A DNA stretch of 44,695 nucleotides from Planctomycetales bacterium (GTDB lineage Bacteria; Planctomycetota; Planctomycetia; Pirellulales; Pirellulaceae). A program made the translations under genes and the position numbers. Below are positions 7,692 to 16,167 of this stretch, one piece after another. Under the pieces are notes generated by a model. It did not search any database, was not told the DNA's origin, and was given only the letters and a program-made list of their open reading frames with translations. The stretch covers positions 1-44,695 of the forward strand of contig JAGQOY010000034.1 of assembly GCA_020427005.1 (NCBI GenBank). Direction: 5' to 3'. The first letter of the stretch is position 1, and every line of letters begins with the position of its first letter.

Positions 7692-8821
7692 GAACTCACT
7701 TTCCCAGGTGAGGCATCGTCGCTACGGAGCCGATGCAACCAAGACTCCAGATCTTTCGGCATCGCCATTCCAAATACCAAGTGTTGTCCAGTAACTGGAT
7801 GCGTAAATTCGATGCGATCGGAATGTAAGGCCTGGCGCGACGCACCACTTGGGTCTAGTACGATTTCCCCATCTTTATTCTTCTGATAGATCTTGTCGCC
7901 GCAAAGTGGGTGTCCAAGCTCGGAAAGGTGAATTCGAATCTGATGAGTTCGCCCTGTTTCTAACTTCAGTCGTACCAGCGAATAGCTTTGTTCTCCACTT
8001 GAAAAATATTCTGCACTTAGTACATGCGTGGTGGCTGTTTGTGTCTCCCGTTCCCCTGACTGATCTGGGTTATTCGTAAGGCTACCCCGAACACCATCTC
8101 CACGATCGCGAACCAATAATGAGCTTATCGTTTGGGGTTCAACTTTTCCTAAACACACTGCAAGATACTCGCGTTCAATGGTGTGGCGCTTGAACATTGC
8201 CGTCAGCCTTTGTTCGGCCATTCGATTCCGCGCAAACAACATGAGGCCGCTTGTTTCTCGGTCCAAACGATGCACTGGAAAGACTTGCAACTCGGGTGGC
8301 AATTTCTTGGCATTCTGAATTGGAGGATTTCCAGTTCGCCCGCGGCGTTCGTTGCTGGGTCGACGCCCTCGGTTCATTCCTTTAGGCGGCAGAGGAGGCC
8401 AACGCAACCTCTGTATGCGTGCCAACGTGGGCGGCAACAACTCTTCGAGCGTAGGTTGTAGTTGCCGTCTCCGCGTGGACAGCCTACGTTCTTCGACGTG
8501 CCGCACGCTTGTCACGCCCGCAGGCTTTTCAACGACGACCAAATGCTCGTCTATGTAAGCAATCCGAATGTCGCTTGATTCGATAGGCTTTGAAAGTGGA
8601 TTGGCAAAGTACTTGACAACGTCGGAACTCTTAACTCGCCTAGCAGCATCCAAGCACAGGTTACCGTTGACCTGAACCTGTCGATTCTGAATCCACTTTT
8701 TGACCTGCCCCCAAGCGACACTGGGGTTGAGTTCCTTAAGCGCAGCAGCCAACGTCAGCCCGTCGTGCTGGTCTTGCAAGCGAAATATTCTGGAAGACGC
8801 ATTTTTCTTCGATGAATTCAT
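7688..8821 (-). CDS. RluA-family RNA pseudouridine synthase
   Basis: The 377-residue protein isomerises uridine to pseudouridine in rRNA or tRNA. It has an N-terminal S4 RNA-binding domain (about residues 20-75, WIQNRQVQVNGN), the strand YIDEHLVVVEKPAG, the catalytic motif HRLDRETSGLMLFAR with Asp187, and RLETGRTHQIR-type and HPLCGDKIY blocks. I chose ATG 8821; an ATG at 8869 would add 16 unlike residues. A Pro/Arg-rich insertion of about 70 residues (about 108-178) separates the first catalytic-domain strand from the HRLD motif, well beyond ordinary RluA proteins. It is the first gene of a run into SMUG1 and mnmA. Which of RluA, RluC or RluD it represents cannot be told. Confidence 0.93.
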   Translation of the reverse strand: MNSSKKNASSRIFRLQDQHDGLTLAAALKELNPSVAWGQVKKWIQNRQVQVNGNLCLDAARRVKSSDVVKYFANPLSKPIESSDIRIAYIDEHLVVVEKPAGVTSVRHVEERRLSTRRRQLQPTLEELLPPTLARIQRLRWPPLPPKGMNRGRRPSNERRGRTGNPPIQNAKKLPPELQVFPVHRLDRETSGLMLFARNRMAEQRLTAMFKRHTIEREYLAVCLGKVEPQTISSLLVRDRGDGVRGSLTNNPDQSGERETQTATTHVLSAEYFSSGEQSYSLVRLKLETGRTHQIRIHLSELGHPLCGDKIYQKNKDGEIVLDPSGASRQALHSDRIEFTHPVTGQHLVFGMAMPKDLESWLHRLRSDDASPGKVSS

Positions 8822-8957
8822 AGCTGAAGTTATCGCAGATTTTTTCGCTTTGGAAAGGAAAGCAACCAAAAAGGCCGGCTTTAGGAACGCAAAAATTAAG
8901 CTACTCTAGATGCTAACCAATCGTTATTGCCAATACAGGTATCTTTGGAAAGCAAAT

Positions 8958-9626
8958 ATGCCATTTCTGCCGATCATCATTTTCGCTGCTTTGGCTCTGC
9001 TCCTGGTACTATACAACCAGTATCGGCAAAGACTGCGGCAGCAAGCAGTGCGGGCTCTGGCGGCTTCTTTAGGGATCGAGGTAACTGCTGCCTTACAGCC
9101 ACAAGACTTTGAGATTTTTCAGAATTTCGAGATAGCGAAACGTGGGCGAGGCCGTGTTTCTAATAACGCCATGGTCGCAGATTCGGGTCCCTTGCGCGTG
9201 GTTGTTTTTGACCACAAGTTTACTGTTGGTTCCGGTAAGCAGGCCCACACCTACCGGCAAACTATTGCCATGGTTAGCAGTCAATCTATCAACACACCTC
9301 ATTTCACCTTAGCACCGGAAGGTTTTTGGCATCGAGTAGGTGAGTTTTTTGGATTTAAAGATATTAACTTTGAAACTGACCCCGAGTTTTCCAAAACTTT
9401 TCAGCTTAAAGGCCCAGATGTTGGCGCAATTCGCGATTTCATGACGTCATCGCGTCGCTCCCAGCTGCTTCAGTTCTCCGGATTTAATTTAGAGTCGTTG
9501 GGCAGCAATTTTATCTTGTATCGCTCGAAACGCGTGCTGGACACGGATGCGTTTCAAGCATTGATGTCGCAGTGCTTGACTCTCAACGAAGTCCTAGAGG
9601 ATCCCGAGTCCGACAATATTGATTAG
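8958..9626 (+). CDS. Conserved membrane-anchored protein of unknown function
   Basis: The 222-residue protein starts at ATG 8958 (a start at 8910 would add 16 residues before the membrane segment). One transmembrane helix at about residues 4-20 is followed by a soluble domain. It belongs to a widespread uncharacterised group with the pattern VVFDHKFTVGSGKQAHTYRQ, then FTLAPEGFWHRVGEFFGFKD-like, then FETDPEFSKTFQLKGPD. No catalytic residues are evident. It is divergent from the pseudouridine synthase gene across about 135 bases and convergent with the response regulator gene. I recognise the family pattern from other bacteria but know of no demonstrated role. Confidence 0.8.
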   Translation: MPFLPIIIFAALALLLVLYNQYRQRLRQQAVRALAASLGIEVTAALQPQDFEIFQNFEIAKRGRGRVSNNAMVADSGPLRVVVFDHKFTVGSGKQAHTYRQTIAMVSSQSINTPHFTLAPEGFWHRVGEFFGFKDINFETDPEFSKTFQLKGPDVGAIRDFMTSSRRSQLLQFSGFNLESLGSNFILYRSKRVLDTDAFQALMSQCLTLNEVLEDPESDNID

Positions 9627-9653
9627 CGCACCGTAGAGATGCACTCTGCCAAA

Positions 9654-10037
9654 TCAATGGCTTACGGGACTATGCCCGAAATCCAAAGCGTACTTAGCGA
9701 TTTTCTGGTGCAACTCGGCTTCGTCGAACGGCTTCAGCAAGTAGTCGGTGACGCCGGACTGCAAGGCTTGTATCACTTTTTCTTTTTCGGATTCAGTTGT
9801 GATCATTAGTACGGGAACTTCTGAGTCCATCACTCGAATGCTTTCCAGCAGGTCCAAGCCATTCATGTTTGGCATGTTCCAGTCAGTGATCACACAGTCG
9901 TATGGTGCCTGCCTAAAAAGACGCCAAGCTTCGACACCGTCCACGGCTTCGTCGACTTGCTTGATACCTAACAATTCAAGTTCGCGAACCACAATCTTGC
10001 GGGTGACACGCGAATCGTCTACGACTAATACATTCAT
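9654..10037 (-). CDS. CheY-like single-domain response regulator
   Basis: The 127-residue protein is a stand-alone receiver domain. It has the acidic pair Asp7-Asp8, phospho-acceptor Asp52 in VITDWNMPNMNGLDLL, the switch Thr in MITTES and the conserved Lys in LLKPF. The frame is open to 10178, but the upstream 47 residues are not receiver-like and ATG 10037 gives the normal MNVLVVDDS start. It has no output domain, so it acts by protein-protein contact, as in chemotaxis or phosphorelay. No kinase lies next to it; the nearest kinase in the window is at 32.0-32.8 kb. Confidence 0.95.
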   Translation of the reverse strand: MNVLVVDDSRVTRKIVVRELELLGIKQVDEAVDGVEAWRLFRQAPYDCVITDWNMPNMNGLDLLESIRVMDSEVPVLMITTESEKEKVIQALQSGVTDYLLKPFDEAELHQKIAKYALDFGHSPVSH

Positions 10038-10292
10038 ATGGACTGCCTTCGTCTTGCCCCAATAAAAACTCTGGCAAGCATCTACGCTGCGTGGATGCTT
10101 ATTCCCTACAAAAGAATCTAGGTTAGGGAAACACTTGGGTGGTTCCAATAGGCATTTTTCTGACCGGCCGATCAACATTTGCTACTCATCAAGCATGAAA
10201 ATTGATATAGAACGCGCCATAGGCGGCATTGTCGTGACAATCCCTATGTCCGGCGCCATTCGGCTAGGCAGCAAAACTGCAGTCTCTCAGTA

Positions 10293-11321
10293 CTATTCTT
10301 GCAGTAGGGCCTCTACTTTTTTCTGAGCTTTGGCTAAAGCGATCTTTCGCACTTCCGCCAATTTCACAGGCATTCCATTTGCGTCTTTTGAAGCATCTGC
10401 TGCGGCCATGAATGTGAACATCTCTAGAGTCTCTTCGTTTCCTACCGGTGTTGCTCCGCCATTGAAAAATACTGCTATGCGATCAACCAAAGGCCCATAC
10501 CCTTCATAGCGTCCTCCAATTTCAATGTTCTTTTCCCCAAATACGACCAAGCCATAATCACTTTTTCCATCTCGTAATCCGCGATAGGTGCCCACCCTTC
10601 CATCTCTCCAAACTCCGACCACTACATCCGTACCTGCAGTATGCACACGCGTCACCTGTTCACATCCTGGTCCCATGGCTGTGTAAAGTGTTTCTACCCC
10701 GTGTACTCCGTACCAATACAAATCGGCGTGAGTTTTCTCGAGTGAACAAGGACTCCACACTTCGGCTCCCCGAATACTGCTGCGAAGCGTCTCATCTTCA
10801 CGAAAGGCAGCAATACCTGGACTAAATCGCAAAGACGAACTTGAAAACCATTTGGCCTGGTAGTGTTTGGCTAGCAGATCAATCGCAAGAGCATCTTCGA
10901 GATTTCCCGCCAACGGCTTGTCAATGAACACAGGTTTACCTGCCTTGAAAACGGGTAGCACCTGTTCTAAATGCTTACGACCGTCCACACTTTCCAGGAG
11001 TACCGCGTCGACATGCGCAAGCATTTCGTCAATGGAATTAGAAATTACGACACCCATTTCCGAAAGTTGTCTTGTGAAGCCTTCCAGTCGATCGCGACTG
11101 GATGCGATGTCCTCACTACCTCCAGGGAAGGCTGATGTAACCTTCATATTGGCCAAAACACCTTCCTCGGCATTGTTGATCAGTTTAGTGAACGCGGGTG
11201 CATGGGACGTGTCCAGGCCAATCATGCCTATGCGCAGAGGTTGCTGCCCCAATAAGGATTCCGAATTAATGCCTAGGCTCCAAGCACAGGCCAGGACTGC
11301 GCAGATTACTAGTTTTTTCAT
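10293..11321 (-). CDS. Secreted Gfo/Idh/MocA-type oxidoreductase
   Basis: The 342-residue protein has an N-terminal signal sequence (MKKLVICAVLACAWSLG), then a Rossmann-like domain beginning LRIGMIGLDTSHAPAF. Next come GKPVFIDKPLAGNLEDA, the family's EKP-type motif here reading DKP, and a C-terminal substrate domain (WYGVHGVETLYTAMG, where the usual GVH carries the catalytic-region His). Family members interconvert sugars with NAD(P). The GLDTSHAPAF nucleotide loop departs from the usual GxGxxG, so cofactor binding may be altered or lost. Exported members of this family are common in planctomycetes, where they may ride the Tat or Sec route. It stands alone between the response regulator and a plus-strand gene. 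Confidence 0.85.
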   Translation of the reverse strand: MKKLVICAVLACAWSLGINSESLLGQQPLRIGMIGLDTSHAPAFTKLINNAEEGVLANMKVTSAFPGGSEDIASSRDRLEGFTRQLSEMGVVISNSIDEMLAHVDAVLLESVDGRKHLEQVLPVFKAGKPVFIDKPLAGNLEDALAIDLLAKHYQAKWFSSSSLRFSPGIAAFREDETLRSSIRGAEVWSPCSLEKTHADLYWYGVHGVETLYTAMGPGCEQVTRVHTAGTDVVVGVWRDGRVGTYRGLRDGKSDYGLVVFGEKNIEIGGRYEGYGPLVDRIAVFFNGGATPVGNEETLEMFTFMAAADASKDANGMPVKLAEVRKIALAKAQKKVEALLQE

Positions 11322-11529
11322 GATTCAATTCACCTCTTGTTTTTCTCTATACCGAAGGAACGCATAATTCATACAATATTACTCTATCAATTCACGACGA
11401 CGCGCGTACGCGTCACCGAGATTTCATTAGAGTAACGCGAGTAGATTGCCCTGAAACAAAGGCCTACCCGTAGTGATTCGAACAAAGTTTGAGTGGTATA
11501 AGCCAGCGAGTTTTGTGAGGAGTTTAGGC

Positions 11530-12744
11530 ATGGACGTGACCCATGAATTATCCGAACTGTTACTATCGGACGAAGCAGATATTCGGGATCGTGCCCTGCA
11601 GTTGCTTACCGAAAGCTATGCCGGTGGGGCTTCCATTTTGCATCATATATTTAGTGCTTGGGAACGCTGGGGGCCGGACGCTTTTGCCTCTTTTCCACTC
11701 GTGTTCTATGTTCCCATTGATGAGGATCAAATAGACGAGTGCTTGCAGCGTTCGGAAAGTATGGTTCAACGCCGTTCCTTGACGGATCCTTCCTCCCGAG
11801 CAGCTGGAAAAATCATTGAGCAACTCGTGAAATTGCCAGCTTCGAGTTTAGTTCCCTTTGAGGAAAAGCTTCAGCGTCTAAAGCCCCAATCCAAGATTTT
11901 CTTCCGTGTCAATTTAGAAACTCTCCGACAGCGGATTGAGCTACTGGATACAACCGCGGATGAGCTAGCCAATCAATTGGACGCCACCGTCCGGGCTTTG
12001 TCCACTGATCGCAATAACTCGGAATTACTCATACGCGGAGAGGTGCTCCTGGAGGCATTGCGCAGGCAGCATCCAAGTTACATGGATCTAAACTCCGTTC
12101 TTGCACAGCCCTGTGCTGAGAGTGGCCCGGAAGCTGTGAGCTTCCAGTTGAGCATCCAGAGCCTAATTAGTTTCGCTGAACCCGGAACAGAGGCCAATCT
12201 TACCAAGCATCTTTGCGACCACCGTGAAGTTGTCTTCACGGCAATCGTGGAATCGTTGGTACGAGCCAACTCGCCTCAAGCTGCCGAATCATTCCTGGAA
12301 GCTTTTGAAACAGCTGCTGAATCCAATCGACTATGGATTGCTCGGGGCCTGCAACGACTGAGGCAACCTCATTTAGCTTCAGCCATTGCAGAACTACGTA
12401 ATACTGTCACGGATGCGAATCTTTGGTTGATGTTATTTATAGCTGAAATTGGCCAGTTGGAACCGCGAGGAGAGCAAATAGCCAGACAACTCGCCCGAGT
12501 TAATTCATATTCTCAGGACCTAACTGGGATCCTTTCTATTTACAATCGCATTCAAAAAATTGGCACTCCCAATCCCAGCAATTGTTTTCATGATGAATAC
12601 AAAAAGTATCTGCAGCGTTGCAATCAAGACTTACGGCAGCAGGTTGGCAAATTGACCAGCAAAGCCAAACGATTAGATCTTAAGCACCGTAAAAAGCTGG
12701 CTGAACGACTAAAACAGCGACGTTTCCATCCAAATCAGGAATAA
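11530..12744 (+). CDS. Alpha-helical protein of unknown function, possibly HEAT-like
   Basis: The 404-residue protein is not recognised. The frame opens at a GTG at 11473, but ATG 11530 has a good Shine-Dalgarno (GAGGAG at 11517-11522, spacing 7), so I start there. The sequence is rich in Leu, Ala, Glu and Arg, with repeated amphipathic helices (for example EDLRQRIELLDTTADEL-like and the segment around LEAFETAAESNRLW), and is probably an all-helical solenoid. The C-terminus is strongly basic (KLTSKAKRLDLKHRKKLAERL). No signal peptide or membrane helix is seen. The next gene, floA, starts 183 bases downstream. Confidence 0.75.
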   Translation: MDVTHELSELLLSDEADIRDRALQLLTESYAGGASILHHIFSAWERWGPDAFASFPLVFYVPIDEDQIDECLQRSESMVQRRSLTDPSSRAAGKIIEQLVKLPASSLVPFEEKLQRLKPQSKIFFRVNLETLRQRIELLDTTADELANQLDATVRALSTDRNNSELLIRGEVLLEALRRQHPSYMDLNSVLAQPCAESGPEAVSFQLSIQSLISFAEPGTEANLTKHLCDHREVVFTAIVESLVRANSPQAAESFLEAFETAAESNRLWIARGLQRLRQPHLASAIAELRNTVTDANLWLMLFIAEIGQLEPRGEQIARQLARVNSYSQDLTGILSIYNRIQKIGTPNPSNCFHDEYKKYLQRCNQDLRQQVGKLTSKAKRLDLKHRKKLAERLKQRRFHPNQE

Positions 12745-12927
12745 ATTTCTTTGACCGGTGCACTCGGCAGCACTACACGCCATTCTCCGGTGTTGGAAAC
12801 CCGTCGGCTTCTTTGTAAGATGAAAGCAATTCGGGGGGCCACATGCCAGTCTAGCATGCAATATAATGCGGCTGCTGTAGTCTGACGCCAACATCATTCA
12901 CACGAACTCTGCAGACACGGACAACTC

Positions 12928-13905
12928 ATGATTCCTTTGATAGCTCAACTCAGTGTTCAGACAATTGTCGTGTGGGTCATTCTGGGTTTGATGGCCCTGT
13001 TTGCACTGTTTGTTGTGGTTTCATTTTTTGCCTTTGGTGCCTTGTGGGTGCAGGCCTTTGCTGCAAGTGCCAGAGTGTCCATGCTCAGTCTGGTAGGGAT
13101 GTACTTTCGACAGGTGAAAGCTCCCACCATCGTGCATGCCAAAATCATGGCTGCTCAAGCTGGCCTGGACATTAGCTCTCGGAACGGAATATCCACGCAA
13201 CGCCTGGAAGCTCACTTTCTGGCTGGTGGCAATGTCATGAATATCATTCAAGCCATTATTGCCGCCCAACGTGCTGGCATCGACTTGGATTTTGACCGAG
13301 CGGCTGCGATCGATCTAGCAGGTCGTGACGTTCAGGATGCTGTGCGTACGAGTGTGCATCCCAAGGTCATTGACTGTCCTGATTCACGTCGTAGCGGCAA
13401 AACTACTCTCAGTGCGATCGCCCGAGACGGTGTCGAATTGCGTGTACGAACTCGAGTGACCGTGCGAACCAACCTAGAGCAGTTGATAGGCGGAGCAACG
13501 GAGGAAACGATCATTGCTCGAGTCGGTGAAAGCATTATTAGTTCAATCGGCTCCAGTGAGTCTCACCAAATCGTTCTTGAAAACCCCGATGTGATATCTC
13601 GCACAGTTTTGCGCCGCGGCTTGGACGCTCAAACGGCGTTTCAAATTGTGTCTATCGATATCGCAGATATTGACGTGGGAGACAATATCGGCGCGCGATT
13701 GCGAGCCGATCAAGCCGAGGCAGATGTGCGAGTCGCTCGTGCGTTGGCTGAACAGCGACGAGCGGAAGCCATCGCGACCGAACAGGAGAACCGAGCAATG
13801 GTAGCGCAGAATCGAGCTGGCTTGGTACTTGCAGAAGCAGAAGTACCATTAGCAATGGCCACTGCTTTCAAACGGGGGCACTTGGGAACCACCCTTCAAA
13901 ATTGA
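12928..13905 (+). CDS. floA: Flotillin-like protein FloA
   Basis: The 325-residue protein matches the FloA (YqfA) family of SPFH-domain membrane scaffolds that organise functional membrane microdomains. An N-terminal hydrophobic hairpin (about residues 8-45) anchors it. Then come [22 protein letters not shown], the block [39 protein letters not shown] and the SPFH core ([36 protein letters not shown]). An Ala/Glu/Arg-rich coiled-coil tail closes the protein. Bacterial floA usually sits beside an NfeD gene; none is visible here. An alpha/beta hydrolase follows after 17 bases. Confidence 0.95.
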   Translation: MIPLIAQLSVQTIVVWVILGLMALFALFVVVSFFAFGALWVQAFAASARVSMLSLVGMYFRQVKAPTIVHAKIMAAQAGLDISSRNGISTQRLEAHFLAGGNVMNIIQAIIAAQRAGIDLDFDRAAAIDLAGRDVQDAVRTSVHPKVIDCPDSRRSGKTTLSAIARDGVELRVRTRVTVRTNLEQLIGGATEETIIARVGESIISSIGSSESHQIVLENPDVISRTVLRRGLDAQTAFQIVSIDIADIDVGDNIGARLRADQAEADVRVARALAEQRRAEAIATEQENRAMVAQNRAGLVLAEAEVPLAMATAFKRGHLGTTLQN

Positions 13906-13922
13906 TTTTTGGATTTATCTAA

Positions 13923-14723
13923 GTGACCAGAATCAGCCACCGAGTTTCATTTATTGGGGGCAACCAGTTTGATTTGGCAGGCATCCTAGACAGCCCTACT
14001 GTAACTCCCAAAGCCTATCTAGTTTTCACCCATTGTTTCACTTGCACCAAGGACATTAAGGTCGCGGTTCGAGTCGGACGCGGCTTGGTCGAACATGGAT
14101 ATGCTGTTTTACGCTACGACTTGACCGGACTTGGTGACAGCCAAGGTCACTTTGCACATACCAATTTCACTACCAATCAAGCAGACTTATTGGCGGCAGT
14201 AGGCTTCTTGGAGATTCACCATGCCGCACCCAAATTCCTTATCGGACACAGTTTTGGCGGTCTATGCAGCCTGAGTCTGGCTGAACAACTTCCTTCAGTC
14301 AAAGGTGTCGTGACTCTGGCTGCCCCCAGCGATACGAAGCACTTGGCAAACTTGTTGTCCAATATGAACCCACAAATCGAGCAGCAGGGACAGGGAAGTG
14401 TGCGAATTGGGGGGCGCGATCATAGTATTCATCATCAGATGTTGATGGACTTTCGACAACACGACATTTCACGCGCGCTTCGGCAGCTGACAAAGCCCAC
14501 GTTACTTATACATAGTTTGCAAGATGAGACCTTAGGTTATGAACATGTACTGAGGCTATTTGGATTGCTCACTCAGCGAGCCGAAAAAGACCCTCCGCCA
14601 TCTGCTAGTAGTCTGGTATGCTTGCCACATGCCGATCATCTATTGACCTCACATCCAGCCGACTTGAAATTTGTCGTAAACACAATTGCAGTTTGGTTCG
14701 ATCGCTTGCTAGCGGATGAGTGA
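13923..14723 (+). CDS. Alpha/beta hydrolase related to the hydrolase half of hydrolase-OsmC fusions
   Basis: The 266-residue protein starts at GTG 13923. It has a full alpha/beta-hydrolase triad: nucleophile Ser in IGHSFGG, acid Asp in HSLQDETL and His in LPHADH. The stretch VFTHCFTCTKDIKVAVRVGR followed by VLRYDLTGLGDSQGHFAHTNF is typical of the hydrolase module that is often fused to a C-terminal OsmC peroxidase domain. Here the protein ends straight after the hydrolase fold, so the OsmC part is absent. The substrate is unknown. It sits 17 bases after floA, suggesting a shared transcript. Confidence 0.88.
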   Translation: MTRISHRVSFIGGNQFDLAGILDSPTVTPKAYLVFTHCFTCTKDIKVAVRVGRGLVEHGYAVLRYDLTGLGDSQGHFAHTNFTTNQADLLAAVGFLEIHHAAPKFLIGHSFGGLCSLSLAEQLPSVKGVVTLAAPSDTKHLANLLSNMNPQIEQQGQGSVRIGGRDHSIHHQMLMDFRQHDISRALRQLTKPTLLIHSLQDETLGYEHVLRLFGLLTQRAEKDPPPSASSLVCLPHADHLLTSHPADLKFVVNTIAVWFDRLLADE

Positions 14724-14952
14724 GACTGGCCAAGTGTTGAGATTCGCGATTTGGAAGCTGCTAACTTTGGAACGAATCAAAGAGATCTTGATAACTGCCC
14801 CTCCCGAACCGTGCAGGTTGGAGGGAAGCGACGAGAAGGGCCTTTTCATCATGGCTGGCCTCTTCTCTGAGACAGCCCATGGATTCTCACTCCATGGAAC
14901 AGAAAGTAACAGACTGGGAGTTACTTTTGACTTTGTCCATGGTGGATTCTAG
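14716..14952 (+). CDS. Doubtful small open reading frame
   Basis: A 78-residue frame whose ATG overlaps the end of the hydrolase gene (ATGAGTGA) and which stops 18 bases before the next gene. The predicted product is a mix of helix (FAIWKLLTLERIKEILI) and Gly/His-rich sequence, with no family I recognise. Its neat fit between two same-strand genes favours translation; the short length and lack of similarity count against it. Confidence 0.3.
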   Translation: MSETGQVLRFAIWKLLTLERIKEILITAPPEPCRLEGSDEKGLFIMAGLFSETAHGFSLHGTESNRLGVTFDFVHGGF

Positions 14953-14970
14953 TTTTCAGTGAAGACGAAT

Positions 14971-16062
14971 ATGGACCCACAATCTCGAGTTTGCCCGATT
15001 TGCAGCCAACCGATGCCCCCTGTTTCAGCAGGGAGAGTTTGCGATAGTGCTCGATGCCAAATTTCCTACCGACGCCATTTGGAAATCGGTGGTCCCACCT
15101 GCAAAGCATGTGGCTGTCCACTTCCGCAATCCGGACCGCACGCGAAGCCAACCTGTGGGCGACTTGCTTGTGAAGTCCTCTATTTACGTCAAAAGGACAT
15201 TCCAGCCGATCAACGTTGCCGAGTTTGCCATGTTGTCCTGACAGAACGGAGAAAGATTTCTGGCACCTGCGACGATCGCGAATGCCAGTCAGTTGACGCA
15301 GCCTACCGACTTGCAGATAAAAAACGATTGAGTGAAGAACGGCAGAACCGCATCCAAGCCGCTGGTCTTGAAAGCAGAGACCGGCAGGCGCACGTGCATT
15401 TAGTACCAGACCCTGAAAAATTCCAAGTGGTGGTAGTTCCGCATATCGACTTACCACTATGCTCGCCAGACGCCGAGCGCGTGGAACGTGTACGCGCGAG
15501 GTTCCGCTCAATAGTAAATTGGGCATTAACTCACGAATCACACGAGAGTGAATTACCTCAGCGCCCGGGGTGGAATTCGGAGCAAATCACAGACTCTTCG
15601 ATTTACCGTCCCGATGATATTGCTACCGAAGCTACGGAAACCGAGGCACCTTTTTTCGGTACGGGGTGCCGATTGTGTAGAGGGGCCTGCTGTCGCACGG
15701 GAGCCGATCACGCATACCTAAATATTGGACAGGTGAGAGCGTTTATCGCCGCAAATCCTGGCCTATCGGAAGATGAAATTGTTAATTCTTATTTTTGCCA
15801 TGTGCCTGAACTGAGCATCGAGAATTCATGCATTTTTCATGGAGAGAAGGGCTGCACTCTTCCTCGTGACATGCGCAGCGACATGTGCAATCGCTGGCTC
15901 TGTCGAGGCTTAAAAGAAATTCGTGCGAAACTGGAACTGGGCTCCGTGCCATCGTTCTATGTAGTAGCCGCACGAGAACAAGGCTCGGAAGACCTAGCGG
16001 GTGAAGAGTTTGTCAGCCTGGACGACGGAATCGTTACAAAGAAACACGAAGAAGTGAATTGA
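14971..16062 (+). CDS. Multi-zinc-ribbon protein with C-terminal YkgJ-type cysteine cluster
   Basis: The 363-residue protein starts at ATG 14971 (GTG 14959 is four codons upstream). The N-terminal 110 residues hold three successive Cys4 modules: C8/C11/C24/C29, C44/C47/C62/C67 and C83/C86/C100/C105. Each is C-x2-C, a 12-14 residue gap, then C-x4-C, so they look like three zinc ribbons from internal duplication. A charged linker follows, then a second cysteine-rich part (CRLCRGACCRTG, then CIFHGEKGCTLPRDMRSDMC, then CRGL) that resembles the YkgJ/zinc-iron-chelating cysteine-cluster family. The function of the combination is unknown; metal binding is the safe inference. No signal peptide is seen. 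Confidence 0.8.
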   Translation: MDPQSRVCPICSQPMPPVSAGRVCDSARCQISYRRHLEIGGPTCKACGCPLPQSGPHAKPTCGRLACEVLYLRQKDIPADQRCRVCHVVLTERRKISGTCDDRECQSVDAAYRLADKKRLSEERQNRIQAAGLESRDRQAHVHLVPDPEKFQVVVVPHIDLPLCSPDAERVERVRARFRSIVNWALTHESHESELPQRPGWNSEQITDSSIYRPDDIATEATETEAPFFGTGCRLCRGACCRTGADHAYLNIGQVRAFIAANPGLSEDEIVNSYFCHVPELSIENSCIFHGEKGCTLPRDMRSDMCNRWLCRGLKEIRAKLELGSVPSFYVVAAREQGSEDLAGEEFVSLDDGIVTKKHEEVN

Positions 16063-16167
16063 CCATCAAGTCATTTCGTTGCCAGGCGAAAAAAATCTCA
16101 CAAGATTGCTCGCGTTCATCGGCCTATTTTGTAATACGAGCAGCACAGGTCAACACGGCAAACTTGA

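Noticed and set aside
10198..10329. 43-residue open frame starting MKIDIERAIGG
   Set aside because: Short, overlaps the end of the secreted oxidoreductase gene, no evidence beyond an open frame.
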